64,000 nt of DNA from Paraescarpia echinospica (lineage: Eukaryota > Annelida > Polychaeta > Sabellida > Siboglinidae), in the NCBI GenBank assembly GCA_020002185.1, contig CM034533.1, positions 73,558,805 through 73,622,804 of the forward strand. The letters run 5' to 3'. This document shows positions 12,901 to 27,600 of this stretch, piece by piece. The first letter of the stretch is position 1; the number at the start of each line of letters is the position of its first letter. The notes under the pieces were generated by a model. That model made no database searches. It had not been told where the DNA came from and saw nothing but the letters and a program-made list of their open reading frames with translations. Both the position numbers and the translations under genes were made by a program.

Positions 12901-15900
12901 AATAAGACTGGAGGAGATGGAGACAGGGGCTGTGGACAGGAAACACTGGAGAAAGAACAGAACAAGTGCTACAATACTGTACCAGACCCTCACCCCTATA
13001 CAATAAGACTGGAGGAGATGGAGACAGGGGCTGTAGACAGGAAACACTGGAGAAAGAATAGAACAATTGTCACATTACTGTACCAGACCCTCACCCCTAT
13101 GCAATAAGACGGGAGGAGATGGAGACAGGGGCTGTGGACAGGAAACACTGGAGAAAGAATAGAACAATTGTCACATTACTGTACCAGACCCTCACCCCTA
13201 TGCAATAAGACGGGAGGAGATGGAGACAGGGGCTGTGGATAGGAAACACTGGTGAAAGAACAGAACAAGTGTTACATTACTGTACCAGACCCTCACCCCT
13301 ATACAATAAGACTGGAGGAGATGGAGACAGGGGCTGTGGACAGGATACACTGGAGAAAGAACAGAACAAGTGTTACATTACTGTACCAGACCCTCACCCC
13401 TATGCAATAAGACGGGAGGAGATGGAGACAGGGGCTGTGGACAAGAAACACTGGAGAAAGAACAGAACAATTGTCCCATTACTGTACTAGACCCTCACCC
13501 CTGTACAATAAGACTGGAGGAGATGGAGACAGGGGCTGTAGACAGGAAACACTGGAGAAAGAACAGAGCAAGTGTTACATTAATGTACCAGACCCTCACC
13601 CCTATACAACAAGACTGGAGGAGATGGAGACAGGGGCTGTAGATAGGAAACACTGGTGAAAGAACAGAACAAGTGTTACATTAATGTACCAGACCCTCAC
13701 CCCTATACAATAAGACTGGAGGAGATGGAGACAGGGGCTGTGGACAGGAGACACTGGAGAAAGAACAGAACAAGTGTTACATTACTGTACCAGACCCTCA
13801 CCCCTATACAATAAGACTGGAGGAGATGGAGACAGGGGCTGTGGACAGGAAACACTGGAGAAAGAACAGAACAAGTGCTACAATACTGTACCAGACCCTC
13901 ACCCCTATACAATGAGACTGGAGGAGATGGAGACAGGGGCTGTAGACAGGAAACACTGGAGAAAGAATAGAACAATTGTCACATTACTGTACCAGACCCT
14001 CACCCCTATGCAATAAGACTGGAGGAGATGGAGACAGGGGCTGTAGACAGGAAACACTGGAGAAAGAATAGAACAATTGTCACATTACTGTACCAGACCC
14101 TCACCCCTATGCAATAAGACGGGAGGAGATGGAGACAGGGGCTGTGGATAGGAAACACTGGTGAAAGAACAGAACAAGTGTTACATTACTGTACCAGACC
14201 CTCACCCCTATACAATAAGACTGGAGGAGATGGAGACAGGGGCTGTGGACAGGAGACACTGGAGAAAGAACAGAACAAGTGTTACATTACTGTACCAGAC
14301 CCTCACCCCTATACAATAAGACTGGAGGAGATGGAGACAGGGGCTGTGGACAGGAAACACTGGAGAAAGAACAGAACAAGTGTCACATTACTGTACCAGA
14401 CCCTCACCCCTGGAGGAGATGGAGACAGGGGCTGTGGACACTGGCAAGACTGGAGGAGATGGACACACAGGAACACTGGAGAAAGAACAGAACAAGTGTT
14501 ACATTACTGTACCAGGACTGGAGGAGACAGAACAAGTGTTACATTACTGTACCAGACCCTCACCCCTATACAATAAGACTGGAGGAGATGGAGGGGCTGT
14601 GGACAGGAAACACTGGAGAAAGAACAGAACAATTGTCACATTACTGTACCAGACCCTCACCCCTATACAATAAGACTGGAGGAGATGGAGACAGGGGCTG
14701 TGGACAGGAAACACTGGAGAAAGAACAGAACAAGTGTTACATTACTGTACCAGACCCTCACCCCTATACAGTAAGACTGGAGGAGATGGAGACAGGGGCT
14801 GTGGACAGGAAACACTGGAGAAAGAACAGAACAAGTGTTACATTACTGTACCAGACCCTCACCCCTATACAATAAGACTGGAGGAGATGGAGGCAGGGGC
14901 TGTGGACAGGAAACACTGGAGAAAGAACAGAACAAGTGTTACATTACTGTACCAGACCCTCACCCCTATACAATAAGACTGGAGGAGATGGAGACAGGGG
15001 CTGTGGACAGGAAACACTGGAGAATGAATAGAACAATTGTCACATTACTGTAACAGATCCTCACCCCTATACAATAAGTCTGGTGGAGATGGAGACAGGG
15101 GCTGTGGACAGGAAACACTGGAGAAAGAACAGAACAAGTGTTACATTACTGTACCAGACCCTCACCCCTATACAATAAGACTGGAGGAGATGGAGACAGG
15201 GGCTGTAGACAGAAAACACTGGAGAAAGAACAGAACAAGTGTTACATTACTGTACCAGACCCTCACCCCTATACAATAAGACTGGAGGAGATGGAGACAG
15301 GGGCTGTAGACAGAAAACACTGGAGAAAGAACAGAACAAGTGTTACAATACTGTACCAGACCCTCACCCCTATACAATAAGACTGGAGGCGATGGAGACA
15401 GGGGCTGTAGACAGGAAACACTGGAGAAAGAACAGAACAAGTTTTACAATACTGTACCAGACCCTCACCCCTATACAATAAGACTGGAGGAGATGGAGAC
15501 AGGGGCTGTGGACAGGAAACACTGGAGAAAGAACAGAACAATTGTCACATTACTGTACCAGATCCTCACCCCTATACAATAAGACTGGTGGAGATGGAGA
15601 CAGCGGCTGTGGACAGGAAACACTGGAGAAAGAACAGAACAAGTGTTACATTACTGTACCAGACCCTCACCCCTATACAATAAGACTGGAGGAGATGAAG
15701 ACAGGGGCTGTGGACAGGAAACACTGGAGAAAGTTCAGAACAAGTGTTACATTACTGTACCAGACCCTCACCCCTATACAATAAGACTGGAGGAGATGGA
15801 GACAGGGGCTGGGGACAGGAAACACTGGAGAAAGAACAGAACAATTGTCACATTACTGTACCAGACCCTCACCCCTATACAATAAGACTGGTGGAGATGG

Positions 15901-17191
15901 AGACAGGGGCTGTGGACAGGAAACACTGGAGAAAGAACAGAACAAGTGTTACATTATTGTACCAGACCCTCACCCCTATACAATAAGACTGGAGGAGATG
16001 GAGACAGGGGCTGTGGACAGGAAACACTGAGAAAGAACAGAACAAGTGTTACATTACTGTACCAGACCCTCACCCCTATACAATAAGACTGGAGGAGATG
16101 GAGACAGGGGCTGTAGACAGGAAACATTGGAGAAAGAACGGAACAAGTGTTACATTACTGTACCAGACCCTCAACCCTATACAATAAGACTGGAGGAGCT
16201 GGAGACAGGGGCTGTGGACAGGAAACACTGGAGAAAGAACAGAACAAGTGTTACATTACTGTACCAGACCCTCACCCCTATACAATAAGACTGGAGGAGA
16301 TGGAGACAGGGGCTGTGGACAGGAGACACTGGAGAAAGAACAGAACAAGTGTTACATTACTGTACCAGACCCTTACAATACAATAAGACTGGAGGAGATG
16401 GAGAAAGGGGCTGTGGACAGGAGATACTGGAGAAAGAACAGAACAAGTTTTATATTACTGTACCAGACCCTCACTCCTATACAATAAGACTGGTGGAGAT
16501 GGAGACAGGGGCTGTGGACAGGAGACACTGGAGAAAGAACAGAACAAGTGTTACATTACTGTACCAGACCCTCACCCCTATACAATAAGACTGGAGGAGA
16601 TGGAGACAGGGGCTGTGGACAGGAGACACTGGAGAAAGAACAGAACAAGTGTTACATTACTGTACCAGACCCTTACAATACAATAAGACTGGAGGAGATG
16701 GAGAAAGGGGCTGTGGACAGGAGATACTGGAGAAAGAACAGAACAAGTTTTATATTACTGTACCAGACCCTCACTCCTATACAATAAGACTGGAGGAGAT
16801 GGAGACAGGGGCTGTGGACAGGAGACACTGGAGAAAGAACAGAACAAGTGTTACATTACTGTACCAGACCCTTACAATACAATAAGACTGGAGGAGATGG
16901 AGAAAGGGGCTGTGGACAGGAGATACTGGAGAAAGAACAGAACAAGTTTTACATTACTGTACCAGACCCTCACTCCTATACAATAAGACTGGAGGAGAAG
17001 ATGGAGACAGGGGCTGTGGACAGGAAACACTGGAGAAAGAACAGAACAAGTGTTACAATACTGTACCAGACCCTCACCCCTATACAATAAGACTGGAGGC
17101 GATGGAGACAGGGGCTGTAGATAGGAAACACTGGAGAAAGAACAGAACAAGTTTTACAATACTGTACCAGACTTTCACCCCTATACAATAA
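6957..17191. repeat. 101-bp satellite-like array, about 100 units
   Basis: A 101-bp unit containing GGAGATGGAGACAGGGGCTG and CAGACCCTCACCCCTATACA repeats for 10.2 kb between ZNF830 and DDRGK1. Higher-order copying is visible. A block of 12 units recurs at an offset of 1214 bp (8113 versus 9327), sharing the same private variants, including a 3-bp insertion and a 1-bp deletion. Further blocks recur at offsets of 808 and 909 bp (11754, 12562, 13471). Units near 14400-14580 are scrambled and shortened. Since 101 is not divisible by 3, the ~80-codon open frames recurring every 101 bp on both strands are artefacts. Confidence 0.97.
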
Positions 17192-18334
17192 GGAACAATA
17201 TCTTTTATTTTAAAAGTTGAACCGTTAATATACGTAGTATACCCACTACCCAGACATATAATGATATCAATAATTATTTGCACTAACAAATATTTTTGTT
17301 GTGATTTTGAGAGACATTTTCTCAGAGGTTGTATGTCCTATCTCTCATAATAGAGCGGTCTACCTAGGCTGCCCTTAGGCTTATATATATAAGACTGATG
17401 ACTGGCAGTATTCAACAAACAATGTAATGTAAAACAAATATAGTTCTTTTATTAAACAACACATCATTAAATCTGGCAGAGTGCTGTCATCTATACAGAT
17501 GGCGTACAGTTCAGCACGCAGCCACGGAGTGGCAATGAATTGAACATCTGTGTCAACTGTCAACAAGATATTGATAGTTTCACTACCTTTACATTTGTAC
17601 ATGGCTTGTGTTTTATCACCTCTGTGAGCATACCAAACTCTGTGACATCATTCACACAAATTATCCACACTGCAATCAACATAGGCCAACTAAAATGCCA
17701 GACATATCCGCATTCTGTAAACATAACATTACAAAATTATAATCTGCAAACATTTGCTTTATGAAGAACTTTGCACTTTCAAATTTTCACTGGAACACCC
17801 GTCTGTTGGAATGGCAAAACAAAATATTCTGATGTTTATATTTTAAATAAAAATGTTGGTGACATGTACAATAAAAGTTGTCAGAATCTGCACTGTTTTA
17901 ATATTCCACAACATATCGTGTGTACATACCAGCATGTGTGGAACATTGTAATATGTACATATACATTACAAGCACTGTCTACACTGTATTGTGTTCACAC
18001 AGCGGCTGTCCCTGTTTAATGTGAATAACCTCTACTGCCCGTTGCAAGTCAACCCAGTAGTTGGTGTAGTAACACAAACAGAGGAAGGACTGAACTAATC
18101 CAGCATCACAGTAACTCCAATATACCAGGTATTAACAGGGTATTGAGCAGTGGAAGCACTCAAAATGTCCATGGCTGTCTGTCAATGAACACAATTGCCA
18201 GTCTGTGCAACTGTACACTGGCACTGATGGCTCTACTTATAGTTCTGTAGCAATGTCAAATGTTGATGCTACAGCATTTTTTGGTTGTAGTCACTGACCA
18301 ACATTTCAGACACGGTCAATCTCTAGGTGGCGCC
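17192..18334. other. Intergenic stretch downstream of ZNF830; no gene seen
   Basis: AT-rich unique sequence between the 101-bp array and the ZNF830 stop codon side. Nothing with coding, RNA or transposon structure could be supported. It may include the ZNF830 3' UTR (minus strand). Confidence 0.5.
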
Positions 18335-18590
18335 ACATTCACCTCTAACCCAGTCATGACAACTGGCAAGATCTTTGACCCAGTCATATTTGTAGCATGA
18401 CCTTTGACCAAGTCATGACACTGGTGGCATGACGTACTTATACTTATCACATGACCTATGACCCAGTCATGACTCTAACAGTATGATGCTTGACCTTGAT
18501 ACTCATGACATGACCCTTGATCAAGTCATGGTATTCCTGACATGACCTTTAACTGAGTCATGATACATGTGGCATGACCGTCTTGTGTAG
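18335..18590. repeat. Degenerate short tandem repeat
   Basis: Imperfect units with the themes GACCTTTGACC(C/A)AGTCATGA and GGCATGAC recur about 7-8 times at roughly 30-40 bp spacing, just 3' of ZNF830. Likely an old minisatellite. Confidence 0.65.
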
Positions 18591-18636
18591 TAGGGCCATC
18601 ATGTAGTAGAATGGGACCAGGTTGTGAGATGAGATT

Positions 18637-21600
18637 CTACTTCCACGCCTTCTTGCTGCGCCAGTCCAAGAACTCATCAAACTCCTGGTCCTCATCTACT
18701 TCCTCATCCTCCTGCTCCTGCTCCTCCACTTGTGGAGCCTCCCGCAACATCAGCTGTTCCTTCGCCTTCTGCAGCTTGTCGACCTGCGACCACAGGTGGC
18801 TGCAAGCAGACAACACAGTCAAAAGGTAGGTTCTTATATAGCGCAGTATCCAGTCCTCAGGACTGCTCAAATTGCTTTACACTTTACTCCCTGGCAGACC
18901 TGTTCAATCTCAACTTCTCTGGAAAGCATTCAGCCACACTGCAATTAATGCACGAAGACTACTCGTACATAAATATCAACCTATGTCTATCAGCAATAGA
19001 AATAAGTCAACATTTTCACTTGTCCACCAGACTGTCTGAGTAATTGTCACAGTGAATTGAAGCCTTGAAAAAATGTAAAGAAATGACCTAATTTTAAACA
19101 ATCTTCCTGTTGTTTGGCACAATCTGATCTCTAATATAGTTTTTTAAATACTCGTTTAATTGCAAATATTTTCTAGGCCATTAAGTGATTAACAATGTTT
19201 TTCATCAAAATATTAAAAGGAAATGTATCGTATGATGTTTCAACAAATATATCTAGAGATGCTGAGGAAGTGGAAATGTGTATTTATACCAGCAATGTAA
19301 ATATTACAATGATTATGATAGGAATGAGACAACAGGAATATTTCCCTTGCAATTTTTCATAATGTTGCAAGAAACTGCTACCAACAAATAAAATGCACTA
19401 TCAGATGTTTGGTTAGTTTGTCATTGAAAATCCCACCCCTCCATCCAGAGTACAACCAATGCAAAGCCAGGAAGCCGATTTTGTCACATAGACAAAACTA
19501 ATGTGATATTATTTTATTCAACCTATATGTACTTCAGTATGTGCAAAATTCTATATTTTACAATTTGAAGATAAATTTCATTTGATCACCAGCAAATTAA
19601 TTAACATCTTTACTAGTCTTATTAGATCAGTATAAATAATATATTTATTATGTCAGTAATATTTAAAAAAATTTAAGTGTACCAAAATTAAATTTACAAG
19701 GGACCATCTTATAGTTATAATGTATAGATTGAATGACGTTGTAACGTTGCTGTGGTGCCTAGACCACCATCGTAGGTCGCCGTGACGAACATGTCACCGG
19801 CCCCGAAGGTTAACTGGCCTACTACATAATTATTCTTATTCTAATAAAAGGTAGTGATACTTGAAAATACTATTTATTAAGTACATCAAATCACTAATGT
19901 GATCCCTGCATGGTACCAAGTTGACCGTCGGTAAAACTGAACCAGCTTTTCCTCCGAGAACGGCAGAGCTAGATCAGTGCAGATGACCCAGTTAACGGAC
20001 ACACTATGCTTCGAAGAAAATTGATGTGCAACACAGGATGGCGGCGGAAAGATAAGACGCCAACACACTAATGAAACTGCAATGTGCGTAATCGCTGGCA
20101 AACCATATTTCACTAGAATTTCCACAAATTACAAAGTTATAATTTTGCACACGTCACTATTTACTATAAATTTTCACTTGTCCACTGGACAACCATGCAG
20201 ACCATTCTACTTGTCCGGATAACAAATCACTTGTCCCGGACAACCGGACAAGTGCTTCTTTCGAATGCTGTCTATGGCCAGGTACTCAATCATACAGCTG
20301 AGTGAACTGGAGCAATGTAGAGTGAACGAACTTGCCCAAGGTTTGACACGGCAGCACAGGATTCGAACACGGGTTCTCTCGACAGAAGAGTCCGACGTTC
20401 TAGCCACTGCGCCACTGCACTCCACAGCCATTCTGCATCTTCACATCGTACGTCTACTAAATCAAAGACCGCTAATCTTGTACCATGTGTTTTCCTCTCC
20501 CACAGAACTTAGCTTGTAACCTCCCCTCTCTCTCTCTATACCTCTCCCTCTCAGTCCGTCTTTCTTAGTGAGTTGTGCACACACTTGTACAGTCGAACCT
20601 CACTTGACAGTCACCTCAGTAATACAGCCACCTCGCAATTAAGGTCACCCTGGGTCAGTCTCAAATAATGTCCATACACAGTAATGTACTGCAAAAGCAG
20701 TATATGGTCACCTCTTTATACAGGTCACTTTTGCCTAGTGCCAAGGGTGACCTTAATAGGGAGGTTCCCCTGTACATACAATGTTACTTGCAAACTACAA
20801 TGAGAGAAGACTCACAGTTGTTCATCAATCTCATCAATGTTACTTGCAAACTACAATGAGAGAAGACTCACAGTTGTTCATCAATCTCATCAATGTTACT
20901 TGCAACATACAATGAGAGAAGACTCACAGTTGTTCATCAATCTCATCAATGTTACTTGCAACCTACAACGAGAGAAGACTCACAGTTGTTCATCAATCTC
21001 ATCAATGTTACTTGCAACATACAATGAGAGAAGACTCACAGTTGTTCATCAATCTCATCAATGTTACTTGCAACCTACAATGAGAGAAGACTCACAGTTG
21101 TTCATCAATCTCATCAATGTTACTTGCAACATACAATGAGAGAAGACTCACAGTTGTTCATCAATCTCATCAATGTTACTTGCAACCTACAATGAGAGAA
21201 GACTCACAGTTGTTCATCAATCTCATCAATGTTACTTGCAACATACAACGAGAGAAGACTCACAGTTGTTCATCAATCTCATCAATGTTACTTGCAACAT
21301 ACAACGAGAGAAGACTCACAGTTGTTCATCAATCTCATCAATGTTACTTGCAACATACGAGAGAAGACTCACAGTTGTTCATCAATCTCATCAATGTTAC
21401 TTGCAACCTACAATGAGAGAAGACTCACAGTTGTTCATCAATCTCATCAATGTTACTTGCAACCTACAATGAGAGAAGACTCACAGTTGTTCATCAATCT
21501 CATCAATGTTACTTGCAACCTACAATGAGAGAAGACTCACAGTTGTTCATCAATCTCATCAATGTTACTTGCAACATACAACGAGAGAAGACTCACAGTT

Positions 21601-24600
21601 GTTCATCAATCTCATCAATGTTACTTGCAACCTACAACGAGAGAAGACTCACAGTTGTTCATCAATCTCATCAATGTTACTTGCAACCTACAACGAGAGA
21701 AGACTCACAGTTGTTCATCAATCTCATCAATGTTACTTGCAACCTACAACGAGAGAAGACTCACAGTTGTTCATCAATCTCATCAATGTTACTTGCAACC
21801 TACAACGAGAGAAGACTCACAGTTGTTCATCAATCTCATCAATGTTACTTGCAACATACAACGAGAGAAGACTCACAGTTGTTCATCAATCTCATCAATG
21901 TTACTTGCAACCTACAATGAGAGAAGACTCACAGTTGTTCATCAATCTCATCAATGTTACTTGCAACATACAACGAGAGAAGACTCACAGTTGTTCATCA
22001 ATCTCATCAATGTTACTTGCAACCTACAACGAGAGAAGACTCACAGTTGTTCATCAATCTCATCAATGTTACTTGCAACATACAACGAGAGAAGACTCAC
22101 AGTTGTTCATCAATCTCATCAATGTTACTTGCAATCTACAATGAGAGAAGACTCACAGTTGTTCATCAATCTCATCAATGTTACTTGCAACCTACAACGA
22201 GAGAAGACTCACAGTTGTTCATCAATCTCATCAATGTTACTTGCAACATACAACGAGAGAAGACTCACAGTTGTTCATCAATCTCATCAATGTTACTTGC
22301 AACATACAATGAGAGAAGACTCACAGTTGTTCATCAATCTCATCAATGTTACTTGCAACCTACAACGAGAGAAGACTCACAGTTGTTCATCAATCTCATC
22401 AATGTTACTTGCAACCTACAATGAGAGAAGACTCACAGTTGTTCATCAATCTCATCAATGTTACTTGCAACCTACAACGAGAGAAGACTCACAGTTGTTC
22501 ATCAATCTCATCAATGTTACTTGCAACCTACAACGAGAGAAGACTCACAGTTGTTCATCAATCTCATCAATGTTACTTGCAACCTACAATGAGAGAAGAC
22601 TCACAGTTGTTCATCAATCTCATCAATGTTACTTGCAACATACAATGAGAGAAGACTCACAGTTGTTCATCAATCTCATCAATGTTACTTGCAACCTACA
22701 ACGAGAGAAGACTCACAGTTGTTCATCAATCTCATCAATGTTACTTGCAACCTACAATGAGAGAAGACTCACAGTTGTTCATCAATCTCATCAATGTTAC
22801 TTGCAACATACAATGAGAGAAGACTCACAGTTGTTCATCAATCTCATCAATGTTACTTGCAACCTACAACGAGAGAAGACTCACAGTTGTTCATCAATCT
22901 CATCAATGTTACTTGCAACATACAACGAGAGAAGACTCACAGTTGTTCATCAATCTCATCAATGTTACTTGCAACATACAACGAGAGAAGACTCACAGTT
23001 GTTCATCAATCTCATCAATGTTACTTGCAACCTACAATGAGAGAAGACTCACAGTTGTTCATCAATCTCATCAATGTTACTTGCAACCTACAACGAGAGA
23101 AGACTCACAGTTGTTCATCAATCTCATCAATGTTACTTGCAACCTACAATGAGAGAAGACTCACAGTTGTTCATCAATCTCATCAATGTTACTTGCAACC
23201 TACAACGAGAGAAGACTCACAGTTGTTCATAAATCTCATCAATGTTACTTGCAACCTACAACGAGAGAAGACTCACAGTTGTTCATAAATCTCATCAATG
23301 TTACTTGCAACCTACAACGAGAGAAGACTCACAGTTGTTCATCAATCTCATCAATGTTCCTCTCTGTTGTCTTATGTTCCTCCTCCTCCTCTTCAATGGC
23401 TTCTGACACCTGTCGTCAAACAACAACACATTATCTCACTTCAGTCTTACAATATCCTCTCACACCTGACATCAACCAACAATACATTATCTCTTCAGTC
23501 TTACTACAATATCCTCTCACACCTGACATCAACCAACAATACATTATCTCTCTTCAGTCTTACTACAATATCCTCTCACACCTGACATCAACCAACAACA
23601 TTTTATTTCACTTCAGTCTTACTACAATATCCTCGCTCTACTTTTCGTTATTTATCATACATTATGCAATGTTTACTATAAGGTTATGTATTTGTATTAT
23701 TTAATTTTTTTGACATGGATGTATTGTATGAATTATTTGAAATGTCTGGGTCAAATAAAACAAATTCTTCTTCTTCTTCTTCTCACACCTGTCGTCAACC
23801 AACAACACATTATCTCACTTCAGTCTTACTACAATATCCTCTCACACCTGTCATCAACCAACAACACATTATCTCACTTCAGTCTTACTACAATATCCTC
23901 TCACACCTGTCGTCAACCAACAACACATTATCTCACTTAAGTCTTACTACAATATCCTCTCACATCTGTCGTCAACCAACAACACATTATCTCACTTCAG
24001 TCTTACTACAATATCCTCTCACACCTGTCGTCAACCAACAACGCAGTATCTCACTTCAGTCTTACTACAATATCCTCTCACACCTGTCGTCAACCAACAA
24101 CACATTATCTCACTTCAGTCTTACTATAATATCCTCACACCTGTCGTCAACCAACAACACATTATCTCACTTCAGTCTTACTACAATATCCTCTCACACC
24201 TGTCGTCAACCAACAATATACCTGCTCAGAATATTAACGTATTAATTAAACTATGGGTTGGAAGTTGGGTCTGTGTTTCCTGGGTATTGCTATTCCACAA
24301 AACTAACACGACACTATCAACGCTATCACCACAGTTATGAAACTATCGCATAGTAACACTGCTATTGCAAAACTATTGAGATAGCAAAACCCACCCCTAA
24401 TTGTCATGCAATGAAACTTAGTAGAGGATAGTTGATGAGTGTTTCTTACCGTATTTTCATCTTTCATGACGCGCTGGAAGAGTTCCCACTCATCGTCCAT
24501 CTTGTTCCTGTACTCGACCTCGCGGGCCTACAGACAACAACCTCAGTGACAGCTCCCTTATACACATTCCTTACAACACTCACTCTCTCAGCTCAATTGA

Positions 24601-27600
24601 TGCATCCAGTACGTCATGGTTTACCTACGTCACAACTGATGTATCCAGTACGTTATGGTTTACCTACGTCACAATTGATGTATTCAGTACATCATGGTTT
24701 ACCTACGTCACAACTGATGTATCCAGTACGTCATGGTTTACCTACGTCACAATTGATGTATCTAGTATGTCATGGTTTATCTACGTCACAACTGATGTAT
24801 CCAGTACGTCATGGTTTATCTACATGACAAATGATGTATCCAGTACGTCATGGTTTACCTACGTCACAACTGATGTATCCAGTACGTCATGGTTTATCTA
24901 CATGACAAATGATGTATCCAGTACGTCATGGTTTACCTACGTCACAACTGATGCATCCAGTACGTCATGGTTTACCTACGTCACAACTGATGTATCCAGT
25001 ACGTCATGGTTTATCTACGTCACAACTGATGTATCCAGTACGTCATGGTTTACCTACATCACAACTGATGTATCCAGTACATCATGGTTTATCTACTTCA
25101 CAATTGATGTATCTAGTATGTCATGGTTTATCTACGTCACAATTGATGTATCCAGTACGTCATGGTTTACCTACGTCACAATTGATGTATCTAGTATGTC
25201 ATGGTTTATCTACGTCACAATTGATGTATCCAGTACGTCATGGTTTACCTACGTCACAACTGATGTATCCAATATGTCATGGTTTACCTATGTCACAAGT
25301 GATGTATCCAGTACGTCATGGTTTATCTACATCACAATTGATGTATCCAGTACGTCATGGTTTATCTACGTCACAATTGATGTATCCAGTACGTCATGGT
25401 TTACCTACGTCACAACTGATGTATCCAGTACGTCATGGTTTACCTATGTCACAAGTGATGTATCCAGCACGTCATGGTTTATCTACATCACAATTGATGT
25501 ATCCAGCACGTCATTGTTTACTTACATCACAATTGATGTATCTAGTATGTCATGGTTTACCAACGTCACAACTGATGTATCCAGAACGTCATGGTTTACC
25601 TATGTCACAAATGATGTATCCAGTACGTCATGGTTTACCTACATCACAACTGATGTATCCAGTACGTCATGGTTTACCTACATCACAATTGATGTATCCA
25701 GTACGTCTTGGTTTATCTACGTCACAACTGATGTATCCAGTACGTCATGGTTTACCTACGTCACAATTGATGTATCCAGTACGTCTTGGTTTACCTACGT
25801 CACAAGTGATGTATGCAGTACGTCATGGTTTACCTACGTCACAACTGATGTATCCAGTACGTCATGGTTTACCTATGTCACAACTGATGTATCCAGTACG
25901 TCTTGGTTTACCTACGTCACAATTGATGTATCCAGTATGTCATGGTTTATCTACATCACAATTGATGTATCCAGTACGTCATGGTTTACCTACGTCACAA
26001 TTGATGTATCCAGTACGTCATGGTTTACCTACGTCACAATTGATGTATCCAGTACGTCATGGTTTACCTACGTCACAATTGATGTATCCAGTATGTCATG
26101 GTTTACCTATGTCACAACTGATGTATCCAGTATGTCATGGTTTACCTACGTCACAACTGATGTATCTAGTATGTCATGGTTTACCTATGTCACAACTGAT
26201 GTATCCAGTACGTCATGGTTTACCTACGTCACAATTGATGTATCCAGTACGTCATGGTTTACCTATGTCACAACTGATGTATCCAGTACGTCATGGTTTA
26301 CCTACGTCACAATTGATGTATCCAGTATGTCATGGTTTACCTACGTCACAAATGATGTATCCAGTACATCATGGTTTACCTACGTCACAATTGATGTATC
26401 CAGTACGTCACGGTTTACCTACGTCACAACTGATGTATCCAGTGTGTCATGGTTTATCTAAGTCACAATTGATGTATCCAGTACGTCATGGTTTACCTAT
26501 GTCACAACTGATGTATCCAGTACGTCATGGTTTACCTACGTCACAATTGATGTATCCAGTACGTCACGGTTTACCTACGTCACAAGTGATGTATCCAGTA
26601 CGTCATGGTTTACCTATGTCACAAGTGATGTATCCAGTACGTCATGGTTTACCTATGTCACAACTGATGTATCGAGTACGTCATGGTTTACCTACGTCAC
26701 AATTGATGTATCCAGTGTCACAATCACATTTTTGCAGGTGACCTCCGTCAAGCTTTACCTTTGCCACCAGTGTTGAAAGTGGTTATACATGAATTACAAT
26801 ACTGACGGAATGCACGAACGCACCACATCTTTGGCAGCCATTATTTGATGGATTGACAGAATTTGTTGCTAGGCAACATGTGACATGATGGATAGGTGAA
26901 TTCACACACAATTACACAATATAGAGCCTGCAACGCAAACAGCAATACAACAACGAAGCCATTGAGATTCGACAGAGACATCCAGTGATCAACAGGATCA
27001 TTGGCTAAAACTGTCCTACGATTTTCTTAGAACTGCTGTCATGTGACAATCACCAACAATGTCATATGACTGCCGAGAGTGCAGCACATTACACTGACTA
27101 TAGCACCGTGAAGGTGTTGAACGCTCCGTTCAGTCAACAGAAAGATTCAGACAGGTAACTGTAAACAATATCTAAGTTTGGTCAAACTGTGTGTGTGTGT
27201 GTGTGCATGCGTGTGTGTGTTTCTGTGTGTGCGTATCATTAAGTGCAGTTTAATACTGTTTACTTCCACAAGTCACTGCTTGGCTATTAATCCATGTAAT
27301 CTTCTGGGTTTAATAAAAATTAACTTTAATTACAAACATGTGTATGTCAACAAATATGACTTTTGACTCTTCTGACTGATTCAAATTCATGTTCCATCAT
27401 TTTATTAACAAGTGAACTTAATTTAATTTAATTTAAATAAACAACCTTTGCATCTTTTACGGGATCATCGAAAAACCCTTCAGGCAACTTCTCTGCCATT
27501 GGCTTTGATTCATCAGGTGTGATTGGTTCTGTCTCCTGGTCTATGGTTCCACTCATTGTCTCTGTCTCCATGGCAACAACACCCGCGGGCAGGCCGGCAT

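Noticed and set aside
7133..17150. Dozens of ~80-90-codon ORFs on both strands
   Set aside because: They recur every 101 bp, mirroring the satellite unit; no gene structure.
21562..23040. 492-codon plus-strand open frame in the 56-bp array
   Set aside because: The frame exists because the repeat lacks stops in that phase. It runs antisense to ZNF830 and carries no non-repeat sequence.
24767..26741. 564- and 610-codon plus-strand frames with 13-residue repeats
   Set aside because: A 39-bp unit keeps every stop-free frame open. Two frames are open at once and the DNA unit varies without coding constraint. The array is intronic.
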